This document shows, piece after piece, positions 1-7,958 of a stretch of DNA of 34,010 bases. The stretch is from SIG710 sp045604985 (GTDB lineage: Bacteria; Bacillota; Clostridia; Oscillospirales; CAG-272): assembly GCA_045604985.1 (NCBI GenBank), contig JAZUPD010000053.1, forward strand, positions 1 to 34,010. Direction: 5' to 3'. Each line of letters begins with the position of its first letter. Position 1 is the first letter of the stretch. A program made the translations under genes and the position numbers. The notes under the pieces are model-generated. The model was not told where the DNA came from. It made no database searches and saw nothing but the letters and a program-made list of their open reading frames with translations.

Positions 1-354
1 CACCATACAAACCTCAGCACCGTATTCTTTTGTTGCCTCAACCTTGGAGATAGGCGCTCCGTCGGGAAGACAGATAATGCTCTTAATACCGTACTTTGTT
101 GCAGCAAGCGCTACTCCCTGTGCGTGATTTCCCGCAGAGCAAGCGACAACTCCCCTTGCTTTCTCCTCCTCTGTGAGCTTGGACATCTTATAATATGCGC
201 CTCTGACCTTAAATGAGCCTGTTATCTGCAGATTTTCCGTTTTCAAATAAAGCTCTGTTCCGGGGCAAAGCTTTGGGGCATAGATAACGTCGGTCATTCT
301 GACCACGTTTTTAAGGCTATACCCCGCTTTATAAACATTATCAAGCGTCATCAT
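1..354 (-). CDS. ilvA: Threonine ammonia-lyase (threonine dehydratase), partial: N-terminal part only
   Basis: This is the first 118 codons of a PLP-dependent threonine dehydratase; the rest lies beyond the left edge. The enzyme deaminates threonine to 2-oxobutanoate, the entry step of isoleucine synthesis. Visible motifs are the PLP-lysine segment GSFKVRGAYYK around residue 50 and the SAGNHAQG loop around residue 75, both typical of the IlvA/TdcB fold. The start is one of two consecutive ATG codons (352-354 or 349-351), with an AAGGAG site about 8 bases upstream that overlaps the end of the preceding ATPase gene. It is the last visible gene of the Leu T-box operon, which favours biosynthetic IlvA over catabolic TdcB. 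The C-terminal regulatory domain that would settle this is not in the window. Confidence 0.9.
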   Translation of the reverse strand, partial: MMTLDNVYKAGYSLKNVVRMTDVIYAPKLCPGTELYLKTENLQITGSFKVRGAYYKMSKLTEEEKARGVVACSAGNHAQGVALAATKYGIKSIICLPDGAPISKVEATKEYGAEVCMV

Positions 355-366
355 ATGAAAAACTCC

Positions 367-1536
367 TTACATTAAGCTTTCGATAAATTGTTCTGCGCAT
401 CTTGCGCTTCTGTATCCTCGTCTGAGGGCAAATTCTTCGGCTTTTATTTCAAGCTCTTCGGTAACTTCAATGCCATGCCGCTCTGCAAGCTCGTGGATTA
501 TTTCAAGATAGAGCTTCTTTTCTGGTTTTGCAAAAAGCACCGTTAAGCCGAAGCGGGCAGAAAGTGATAGATTTTCCTGAATGGTGTCATTTCTGTGCAG
601 ATCGTCTCCCGTTCTGTCCGAAAAAGTCTCCTTTACAATATGTCGGCGGTTGCTCGTGGCATAGATAACGGCGTTTTTCGCCTTTGCAGATGCCGATCCC
701 TCAAGAGTTGCCTTCAGCATACTGAAATCCTCGTCTCCGCCAAATGAAAGGTCGTCGATAAAGATGATGAATTTCAGAGGATTGCCACTTATCTCGCCCA
801 TAATTTTGGGGAGCATCAGGAGCTGGTTTTTTCTGACCTCAACAAGACGCAGTCCCTCATCAAAAAAGTGATTTGCAACAGCCTTTACGGTTGAAGATTT
901 GCCCGTTCCCGCATCTCCATAAAGGAGAATATTTGCGCCGGGTCTGCCCGAAAGAAATGCCTCGGTATTTGAAAGCACCTTTTGTCTTTCTTCCTTATAA
1001 CCTACGAATTTATCAAGAGTTATACGGTCTGCACTGGCAATGGGAAGTATCTCTCCGTCATTTGAAACATAGAACATCCCGTTTGAAGCGAAAACCCCGT
1101 AACCGTATTTGCTGATGCCCCGAAGTCTGCTCTCGTATTCCGTCTTTATGTCGGCACTTCCCGCCTCGAATGGCGGAAGGAACAGCTTCTCTCCCATATC
1201 CGCACGAAAATCCTCAACCGTAAGAGATGCAAATTCCGTGAGAACCGTAAGCTCATGCTCCACTGCCATATGCATGGAGCGTGATATCTTTTCCATATTC
1301 CCCACGGCTCGTATATAAACATTCTCATCCTCGAAAACAAGACTTTTTACACAGTGAGGAAGGGATGCTCCTCCTCGATAGATTTCGGAAACAAAGGCAG
1401 AATATTTCTGCAGTTTTTCGTCCTCGTCCCTTGCTCTTGCGTACTCCATAAACAAAGTAAAAAGCGGCTTTTTCAGCATTTTGCCAAAAACAGCGAAGGA
1501 GCAAAGTTCAAGATACATTTTTTCTGTTTTTTTCAT
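367..1536 (-). CDS. DUF815-family AAA+ ATPase
   Basis: A 389-residue P-loop ATPase that I assign to the DUF815 (COG2607) family, whose function is unknown. The second half holds the ATPase core: a Walker A motif (GDAGTGKSS, near residue 207), a Walker B motif with two acidic residues (FIIFIDDLSF, near residue 260), and a C-terminal part resembling an AAA+ lid. The N-terminal ~170 residues have no motif I recognise. The start lies only 7 bases after the leuB stop and the ribosome site is weak, so translation is probably coupled to leuB. The next gene, ilvA, starts 12 bases after its stop. It therefore appears to be co-transcribed with amino acid biosynthesis genes, though no metabolic role is evident. 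Family call is fairly sure; function is not. Confidence 0.8.
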   Translation of the reverse strand: MKKTEKMYLELCSFAVFGKMLKKPLFTLFMEYARARDEDEKLQKYSAFVSEIYRGGASLPHCVKSLVFEDENVYIRAVGNMEKISRSMHMAVEHELTVLTEFASLTVEDFRADMGEKLFLPPFEAGSADIKTEYESRLRGISKYGYGVFASNGMFYVSNDGEILPIASADRITLDKFVGYKEERQKVLSNTEAFLSGRPGANILLYGDAGTGKSSTVKAVANHFFDEGLRLVEVRKNQLLMLPKIMGEISGNPLKFIIFIDDLSFGGDEDFSMLKATLEGSASAKAKNAVIYATSNRRHIVKETFSDRTGDDLHRNDTIQENLSLSARFGLTVLFAKPEKKLYLEIIHELAERHGIEVTEELEIKAEEFALRRGYRSARCAEQFIESLM

Positions 1537-1543
1537 TTTTCGC

Positions 1544-2611
1544 TCAAAGTCTCTCTATTATTTTGTCTGTCATCTCCGCGGTTGAAAGGGAAGAAGCTCC
1601 ATGTGCGATATCGGCGGTTCTGAAGCCCTCCTCAAGCACCCTATTCACTGCATTTACGATGCAGTCATGCTCCTCGGAAAGGTCAAAAGAATAGAGAAGC
1701 ATCATAGCGGCGGAAAGAATGGTTGCAATCGGGTTTGCAAGTCCCTTTCCCGCAATGTCGGGGGCGGAGCCGTGGATCGGCTCGTAGAGTCCCCTCTTGG
1801 TTTCCCCGAGAGAAGCAGAAGGAAGCATACCGATAGAGCCCGTTATCTGCGAAGCCTCATCGGAAAGGATATCCCCGAACATATTTGAGGTTACGATAAC
1901 ATCAAACTGTGCAGGATTGCGTACAAGCTGCATTGCGGCGTTGTCCACCAGCATATCCGTGCATTCCACATCGGGATACTGCTCTGCTATCTCATTCACT
2001 ACCCTTCTCCAGAGTCTTGAAGATTCAAGAACATTTGCTTTATCTATGCTTATGAGCTTACCTCTTCTTTTTCTTGCACTCTCAAAGGCAACTCTTGCAA
2101 TTCTTTCTATCTCCATGCGGCTATAACATTCTGTATCGTATGCTTCTTCGCCGTATTTGCCTTCTCTGATGCCGCGCTCGCCAAAGTAGATACCGCCCGT
2201 GAGCTCTCTGACTATCATAATATCAAAGCCGTTTGTGACGATATCGGAGCGAAGGGGGCAATCATCCTTCAGCGCACTGTAAAGCTTTGCAGGACGGAGA
2301 TTTGTAAAAAGTCCCATTGCTTCTCTTATGCCGAGAAGTGCCTTTTCGGGGCGGATATTTCCCGGCAGATCATCCCATTTCGGTCCACCCACAGCACCAA
2401 GAAGCACGCTGTCACTTGCAAGACAGCCACTGACCGTCTCCTCGGGCAGAGGCTTTCCGTGCTTGTCGATAGCGATGCCGCCTATATCATACGCCGTAAA
2501 ATCAAACTCATGTCCGAACTTTCTACCCACTACCTCCAGCACTCTAACAGCACTGTCAACTATCTCGGGACCTATTCCGTCTCCTTTAAGTAATGCTATT
2601 TTAAAATTCAT
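1544..2611 (-). CDS. leuB: 3-isopropylmalate dehydrogenase
   Basis: A full-length (355 aa) NAD-dependent 3-isopropylmalate dehydrogenase, which oxidises and decarboxylates 3-isopropylmalate to 2-oxoisocaproate, the last leucine-specific step before transamination. The N-terminus (LLKGDGIGPEIV) is typical of the family. The metal- and substrate-binding stretch VTSNMFGDILSDEASQ and the cofactor-region motif YEPIHGSAPDIAGKG are both present, the latter characteristic of LeuB rather than isocitrate dehydrogenase. A purine-rich ribosome site (GGAGAAGGAG) precedes the ATG. It is separated from leuD by an unusually wide 216-base gap for this operon, while the downstream ATPase follows after 7 bases. 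Confidence 0.97.
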   Translation of the reverse strand: MNFKIALLKGDGIGPEIVDSAVRVLEVVGRKFGHEFDFTAYDIGGIAIDKHGKPLPEETVSGCLASDSVLLGAVGGPKWDDLPGNIRPEKALLGIREAMGLFTNLRPAKLYSALKDDCPLRSDIVTNGFDIMIVRELTGGIYFGERGIREGKYGEEAYDTECYSRMEIERIARVAFESARKRRGKLISIDKANVLESSRLWRRVVNEIAEQYPDVECTDMLVDNAAMQLVRNPAQFDVIVTSNMFGDILSDEASQITGSIGMLPSASLGETKRGLYEPIHGSAPDIAGKGLANPIATILSAAMMLLYSFDLSEEHDCIVNAVNRVLEEGFRTADIAHGASSLSTAEMTDKIIERL

Positions 2612-2827
2612 AGTTTTCTCCTTCTCCGCCCTTTTCGGAAATCTGATATAATAATCAAATACCTATGTGCTATTTTAATACAGTTCTTTTTTATATTCAA
2701 GCTTATCTTTAATACCAAGCTCCCTTGCGTTATATGAGAACGCTTTACTTGCAAAAGACTCTTTTCCAACTTGAGTATACTCTTTGTTTTCTTCTTAGTT
2801 ATTGAAATCTTGCTTTAATTGTTAACT
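2612..2827 (-). other. Wide leuD-leuB spacer with an orphan open stretch
   Basis: The other junctions in this operon are tight, apart from the 138-base ilvC-ilvD gap, but this one spans 216 bases. On the minus strand, positions 2794 down to 2675 form a 39-codon open stretch that ends in TAA and has no ATG, GTG or TTG start with a ribosome site. Its translation is rich in Lys, Glu, Tyr and Ser and begins EENKEYTQVGKESF. I do not recognise it. It could be the decayed tail of a lost gene or a chance open frame. I see no terminator hairpin in the gap. Confidence 0.35.
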
Positions 2828-3322
2828 TTATTTTATCTCGCCTTTTCTTATAGCCTCTACAAGTCCGCCGCAGCTTATGATCTTTTCGATAAATGCGGGA
2901 AATGGCTTCGTTTCAAATTTTTCGCCTGTGGTCTTATCGAAAATTATACCCCTATCAAGATCTGCCTCGACCTCGTCCCCCTCGCATATTGCCTTTGCTG
3001 CCTCGGGACATTCAAGAATTGCAAGACCGATATTTATTGAATTACGATAGAATATTCTTGCAAAGCTTTCGGCAATAACAAGAGCTATTCCGCTTTCCTT
3101 TATTGCAATTGGCGCATGCTCACGGGATGAGCCGCAGCCAAAATTTGCACCGGCAACCATAATGTCGCCCGATTTGACTTTTTTTGTAAATTCCTTGTCG
3201 ATATCCTCCATGCAGTGAGAGGCAAGCTCCTTTTTGTCGATGGTATTGAGATATCTTGCGGGAATGATAACGTCTGTATCAACATTGTCGCCGTATTTTA
3301 AAACCTTACCTGTAAAAATCAT
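2828..3322 (-). CDS. leuD: 3-isopropylmalate dehydratase small subunit
   Basis: The 164-residue small subunit of isopropylmalate isomerase, which with LeuC interconverts 2- and 3-isopropylmalate. It shows the swivel-domain signatures: NVDTDVIIPARYL near the N-terminus and the substrate-specificity region GCGSSREHAP around residue 65. The length is that of the short LeuD type found in clostridia and archaea, rather than the ~200-residue E. coli type. It starts 13 bases after leuC, which fits stoichiometric expression of the two subunits. Confidence 0.97.
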   Translation of the reverse strand: MIFTGKVLKYGDNVDTDVIIPARYLNTIDKKELASHCMEDIDKEFTKKVKSGDIMVAGANFGCGSSREHAPIAIKESGIALVIAESFARIFYRNSINIGLAILECPEAAKAICEGDEVEADLDRGIIFDKTTGEKFETKPFPAFIEKIISCGGLVEAIRKGEIK

Positions 3323-3335
3323 ACCCTTTGCCTCC

Positions 3336-4595
3336 TTAAATATTAGCGGGGTCTGCTATCTTGCCCGCAATAGCCGATGCGGCCGCAACTGCAGGGCTGG
3401 CAAGATATACTTCGCTTGTAACGTCTCCCATTCTGCCGACGAAATTACGGTTCGTCGTTGCAACCGCTCTCTCGCCTGCGGCAAGAATACCCATATGTCC
3501 GCCAAGGCAAGGACCGCAGGTGGGTGTTGAAACAACGCACCCCGCCTCAATGAAGATCTTAAGCAATCCGTTTTCCATTGCTTTAAGATAAATATCCTGC
3601 GTTGCGGGAATGATGATGGCACGAACATTCTTTGCCACCGTCTTGCCCTTCATTATCATTGCCGCTTCCTCGATATCTTTATAATGTCCGTTTGTACAAG
3701 AGCCGATAACGACCTGATCTATCTTTATATCGCCAACCTCGTCGATGGTGTGCGTATTTTCGGGAAGATGGGGGAACGCAACCGTGGACTTTATCTCGGA
3801 AAGGTCGATCTCGATCACCTCGTCATATTCCGCATCGGGGTCTGCAGTATAAACCACGGGTTTTCTCTCGGAATGTTCTGCGATATAGCGGAGAGCTTCC
3901 TCGTCTGCCTCGAAAATACCGTTCTTTGCCCCTGCTTCTATTGCCATGTTGCAAATGGTAAGCCTATCATAGATGGAAAGGGATCTAACACCCTCACCTG
4001 TAAATTCCATTGATCTGTAAAGTGCGCCGTCAACGCCTATCTTGCCTATAATATGAAGAATAACGTCCTTGCCCGAAACGAACTTATTAAGCTTTCCGTG
4101 AAGAACGAACTTAATAGCAGAGGGAACCTTGAACCAAGCCTTACCCGTTGCCATTCCGACAGCCATATCTGTTGAGCCGACACCTGTTGAGAACGCACCG
4201 AGGGCACCGTATGTACAGGTATGTGAATCAGCTCCGATCACCACGTCCCCCGCAACAACAAGTCCTTTTTCGGGGAGAAGTGCATGCTCGATTCCCATTC
4301 TACCAACATCATAAAAATGGGTTATCTCCTTTTCCTCGCAGAAATCACGGCACATTTTGCACTGAACAGCCGCCTTTATATCCTTGTTGGGAGCAAAATG
4401 GTCCATGACCATAGTTACCTTATCCTTGTGGAAAACATCCTTTATGCCCATGTTGTTAAATTCACGGATAGCCACGGGAGAGGTTATATCATTGCCGAGA
4501 ACTCTGTCAAGCTCAACTAAAATGAGCTGTCCTGCCTCAACGCTATCAAGTCCCGCATGAGAAGCGAGGATCTTTTGTGTCATTGTCATTGCCAT
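3336..4595 (-). CDS. leuC: 3-isopropylmalate dehydratase large subunit
   Basis: The 419-residue catalytic subunit of isopropylmalate isomerase, an aconitase-family [4Fe-4S] enzyme. The three cluster cysteines are visible: C300 in GSCTNG, and C360 and C363 in TCGPCLGGHMG. The GADSHTCTYGALGAF motif lies around residues 121-135. The size matches the compact LeuC class that pairs with short LeuD. A GGAAG-type ribosome site precedes the ATG, and ilvD ends 13 bases upstream. In-frame ATG codons at positions 1, 3 and 5 leave the exact start slightly uncertain. Confidence 0.97.
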   Translation of the reverse strand: MAMTMTQKILASHAGLDSVEAGQLILVELDRVLGNDITSPVAIREFNNMGIKDVFHKDKVTMVMDHFAPNKDIKAAVQCKMCRDFCEEKEITHFYDVGRMGIEHALLPEKGLVVAGDVVIGADSHTCTYGALGAFSTGVGSTDMAVGMATGKAWFKVPSAIKFVLHGKLNKFVSGKDVILHIIGKIGVDGALYRSMEFTGEGVRSLSIYDRLTICNMAIEAGAKNGIFEADEEALRYIAEHSERKPVVYTADPDAEYDEVIEIDLSEIKSTVAFPHLPENTHTIDEVGDIKIDQVVIGSCTNGHYKDIEEAAMIMKGKTVAKNVRAIIIPATQDIYLKAMENGLLKIFIEAGCVVSTPTCGPCLGGHMGILAAGERAVATTNRNFVGRMGDVTSEVYLASPAVAAASAIAGKIADPANI

Positions 4596-4608
4596 AGCTT
4601 TTCTTCCT

Positions 4609-6270
4609 TTACCTGTTTATAATTGCGCCCTTATCCGCAGAGCTTACCATTGCCGCATATCTTTTAAGATATCCGCTGATATTTTCTTTTCTCTTTATGG
4701 GCATTTCTGCCTTTCTCTTTGCTATTTCTTCATCCGAAACCTTAAGCTCTATCTTGTATTCGGGAATATTGATGGAGATAACGTCGCCGTCTTTAACATA
4801 AGCGATAGTACCACCACTCACAGCCTCGGGGGAAACATGACCGATGGAAGCACCTCTCGTTGCGCCGGAAAAGCGTCCGTCCGTGATAAGAGCAACATCC
4901 TTATCAAGTCCCATTCCTGCAATAGCCGAGGTAGGAGAAAGCATCTCTCTCATCCCGGGGCCGCCCGAGGGGCCTTCATATCGGATAACGACAACGTCTC
5001 CCTTTTCGATCTTGCCCGCATAAATTGCGGCGATAGCTTCCTCCTCGCTCTCATATACCTTTGCGGGTCCCTCGTGAACGAGCATTTCGGGAGCAACTGC
5101 GCTTCTCTTAACAACGCATCCGTCAGGAGCAAGATTTCCGCGGAGAACGGCAATTCCTCCGGTCTTTGAGAAAGGATTATCAATCGTTCTGATGGTTTCG
5201 GGGTCACGGTTGTAAGCATTTTCTATGTTTTCTCCGAGAGTTTTTCCTGTAACCGTCAATACCGATGTGTCAACGAGACCCAGTTTGTCTATCTCACGAA
5301 GAACGGCATAAACACCGCCCGCCTCATTAAGATCCTCCATATATGTAGGACCTGCAGGTGCAAGATGGCAAAGATTGGGGGTCTTTTCGCTGATTTCATT
5401 TACCATATCCAGGTTAAATTCAATTCCGCACTCGTTTGCGATTGCGGGAAGATGGAGCATACTGTTTGTTGAGCAGCCCAGAGCCATATCTGCTGTGATA
5501 GCGTTTCTGATAGCCGCTTCCGTCATGATGTCACGGGGTCTGATATCCTTCTTTATAAGCTCCATGACCTGCATTCCCGCATGCTTTGCAAGCTCGATCC
5601 TTGCAGAATAAACTGCGGGAATAGTTCCGTTGCCGCCAAGGCCCATTCCAAGGACCTCGGTAAGACAGTTCATGGAATTTGCCGTATACATTCCCGAGCA
5701 AGAGCCGCAGGAGGGACAGGTCTTACATTCAAATTCCTCAAGCTTTTCTTCGTCTATCTTTCCTGCCTTATATGCGCCAACAGCCTCAAACATAGAGGAA
5801 AGGCTGGTCTTTTTTCCGCCAACTCTACCCGCAAGCATGGGGCCGCCACTGACGAAAACCGTGGGAATATTGAGTCGTGCCGCCGCCATAAGAAGTCCCG
5901 GAACATTCTTATCACAGTTGGGGATCATAACGAGGCCGTCAAAGCCGTGTGCCATTACCATAGCCTCGGTGGAGTCGGCAATAAGGTCACGGGTGACCAG
6001 AGAATATTTCATTCCGATATGTCCCATTGCAATTCCGTCACAAACTGCGATAGCGGGGAACATGATTGGTGTTCCGCCCGCCATTGCAACTCCTATTTTA
6101 ACAGCCTCGGTTATTTTATCAAGGTTCATATGCCCCGGAACTATTTCATTATATGAGCTGACGATACCTATAAGGGGTCTGTCCAGCTCCTCCTTTGTAA
6201 GTCCAAGAGCCTTGTATAGAGAACGATGTGGTGCATTATGCGCTCCGCAAACTACTGTATCCTTTATCAT
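4609..6270 (-). CDS. ilvD: Dihydroxy-acid dehydratase
   Basis: A 553-residue dihydroxy-acid dehydratase, which makes the 2-oxo acid precursors of valine, leucine and isoleucine. Cluster-binding cysteines are seen at C119 (NCDKNVPG) and C191 (within CPSCGSCSGMYTANSMNC). The position that is Cys in [2Fe-2S] plant-type enzymes is Gly here (VPGHMNL, residue 46), as in the oxygen-labile E. coli-type [4Fe-4S] enzyme, so I infer an anaerobe-type enzyme. A strong AGGAGG site precedes the ATG. The 138-base gap to ilvC upstream contains two stem-loops. Confidence 0.96.
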   Translation of the reverse strand: MIKDTVVCGAHNAPHRSLYKALGLTKEELDRPLIGIVSSYNEIVPGHMNLDKITEAVKIGVAMAGGTPIMFPAIAVCDGIAMGHIGMKYSLVTRDLIADSTEAMVMAHGFDGLVMIPNCDKNVPGLLMAAARLNIPTVFVSGGPMLAGRVGGKKTSLSSMFEAVGAYKAGKIDEEKLEEFECKTCPSCGSCSGMYTANSMNCLTEVLGMGLGGNGTIPAVYSARIELAKHAGMQVMELIKKDIRPRDIMTEAAIRNAITADMALGCSTNSMLHLPAIANECGIEFNLDMVNEISEKTPNLCHLAPAGPTYMEDLNEAGGVYAVLREIDKLGLVDTSVLTVTGKTLGENIENAYNRDPETIRTIDNPFSKTGGIAVLRGNLAPDGCVVKRSAVAPEMLVHEGPAKVYESEEEAIAAIYAGKIEKGDVVVIRYEGPSGGPGMREMLSPTSAIAGMGLDKDVALITDGRFSGATRGASIGHVSPEAVSGGTIAYVKDGDVISINIPEYKIELKVSDEEIAKRKAEMPIKRKENISGYLKRYAAMVSSADKGAIINR

Positions 6271-6358
6271 GATTATTCCTCCTGAATTATTGATATATTA
6301 TTCATGGAAAGGGGTAAAAAATGTTTTGCCCTTTTCCACAGACAATATTTTTGGCACA

Positions 6359-6387
6359 GGGGGCTTTTCTTTTATGAAAAAGCCCCC
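6359..6387 (-). terminator. GC-rich stem-loop in the ilvC-ilvD gap
   Basis: A perfect 10-bp stem (GGGGGCTTTT paired with AAAAGCCCCC) with a 9-base loop lies 22 bases after the ilvC stop. In the transcribed direction no clear U-tract follows, so it is more likely a partial terminator or an mRNA-stabilising or processing element than a full stop. A second stem with a 12-base loop, whose arms are 6306-6315 and 6328-6337, lies between it and the ilvD ribosome site. Confidence 0.45.
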
Positions 6388-6408
6388 GATGTCATTTTTT
6401 GTAAAAAA

Positions 6409-7425
6409 TCAGTTGTTAATGAACTTCTCCTCGTCTGCCCAGCTGTAAAGCTTTCTGATATCCTTACCAACTACCTCGGAAGGATGCTCTGCAGCGATCT
6501 TTCTCATAGCATTGAAATGTACCTGAGAGCCTGCATCCGACATATCGAGCAGGAAGTCCTTTGCAAACGTACCGTCCTGAATATCGGAAAGTATCTTTTT
6601 CATTGCCTTCTTTGTGTCCTCTGTGATGATCTTGGGCCCTGTGATATAGTCACCGTATTCCGCTGTGTTGGAGATGGAATATCTCATTCCCTCAAAACCG
6701 CTCTGATAGATAAGGTCAACGATGAGCTTCATCTCGTGGATTCACTCAAATTACGCGTTTCTGAGGTCATAGCCTGCTTCAACGAGCGTCTCGTATCCTG
6801 CCTGCATAAGTGCACAAACACCGCCGCAGAGAACTGCTTGCTCACCGAAAAGGTCTGTTTCCGTTTCTGTGCGGAACGTTGTCTCAAGAACGCCCGCTCT
6901 TGCGCCGCCAATACCTAGAGCATATGCAAGACCGATCTCAAGAGCATCGCCCGTTGCATCCTGCTCAACCGCAATAAGGCAAGGAACACCCTTACCTGCC
7001 TGATATTCGCTGCGAACCGTATGACCGGGGCCTTTGGGTGCAATCATAATAACATTTACATTCTTTGGGGGCTTGATGCATCCGAAATGGATATTGAAGC
7101 CATGTGCAAATGCAAGAGTCTTGCCCTCTGTGAGATTCGGCTCGATGCTTTCCTTATAGAGCTTTGCCTGTTTCTCGTCGTTTATGAGGATCATGATAAG
7201 GTCTGCAGCCTTTGCAGCGTCTGCACTTGTCATAACCTTAAGTCCCTGACTCTCTGCTCTTGCCCAGCTCTTTGACCCCTCGTAAAGACCGACGATAACG
7301 TCAACGCCGGATTCCTTGAGGTTAAGTGCGTGTGCGTGTCCCTGTGAGCCGTAACCGATAATAGCGACCGTTTTGCCATTCAGCTTGTTAAGATCGCAAT
7401 CCTGCTGATAATAAATGTTTGCCAT
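6409..7425 (-). pseudogene. ilvC: Ketol-acid reductoisomerase, interrupted by two in-frame stop codons
   Basis: Ketol-acid reductoisomerase uses NADPH and Mg2+ to convert acetohydroxy acids to dihydroxy acids. The frame spans 338 codons, the normal class I length, but codon 225 is TAA (6751-6753) and codon 228 is TGA (6742-6744). The upstream part has the Rossmann motif GYGSQGHAHAL and metal ligands D191 and E195 in DLFGEQ. The downstream part resumes in the same frame and is well conserved to the end. The stops sit at the family motif Y-F-E-C-x-H-E, replacing Tyr and Cys and flanking ligands E227 and E231. A Pro expected at residue 221 reads as Leu. A product ending at residue 224 lacks the second metal site and most of the knotted domain and should be inactive. 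An ATG at codon 232 has no ribosome site. Alternatives are assembly error or polymorphism. Confidence 0.9.
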
Positions 7426-7463
7426 GAGTTTTTCTCCTTTTATTTACATATAAATTTTTCTTT

Positions 7464-7958
7464 TTATTTGTTGAGAAGCGTGCCTGAGCCGCGTTCGAGA
7501 GCGACGATACCGGTGCGGCACATTTCAAGGATACCGTAAGGCTCCATAAGCTTTACAAATGCGTCTATCTTAGTGGGATCGCCCGTTATCTCGATGCAAA
7601 GCTCGCTTGCGGTATAGTCGATGACCTTTGCTCTGTAAACATTGGTCGCATCAAGCACATCCGAGCGGGTCTCTCTGTTGTTTTTAACCTTTATGAGCAT
7701 AAGCTCTCGAGTGATGGGGGAATCGTTAAGCACCTCGACCTTTTTGACATTATAAAGCTTCTTCATCTGATTTATCAGCATCTGACGCATATAATCGTCG
7801 CCGTCAAGGGTGATGGTAATTCTGGAATAATCGGGGTTTTCGGTCTCTCCAACTGTAAGCGCATCAATATTGAAGCCTCGGCGGGTAAACATACTCGTTA
7901 CTCTTGTAAGAACTCCCGCTTTGTTTTCAACATAAACAGCAATTACAAATTTACTCAT
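7464..7958 (-). CDS. ilvN: Acetolactate synthase small (regulatory) subunit
   Basis: A 164-residue regulatory subunit of acetohydroxy acid synthase. The N-terminal ~75 residues form an ACT domain (VYVENKAGVLTRVTSMFTRRGFNIDALTVG), which in this family binds valine for feedback inhibition. The C-terminal half is the usual small-subunit domain. Its ATG overlaps the ilvB stop by four bases (ATGA), so the two subunits are translationally coupled. ilvC follows after 38 bases. Confidence 0.97.
   Translation of the reverse strand: MSKFVIAVYVENKAGVLTRVTSMFTRRGFNIDALTVGETENPDYSRITITLDGDDYMRQMLINQMKKLYNVKKVEVLNDSPITRELMLIKVKNNRETRSDVLDATNVYRAKVIDYTASELCIEITGDPTKIDAFVKLMEPYGILEMCRTGIVALERGSGTLLNK

Noticed and set aside
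6409..7425. ilvC as two separate genes or as a frameshifted gene
   Set aside because: Both halves lie in one frame with exactly the family's residues on either side of the stops; the downstream ATG has no ribosome site. Two nonsense codons explain it better.
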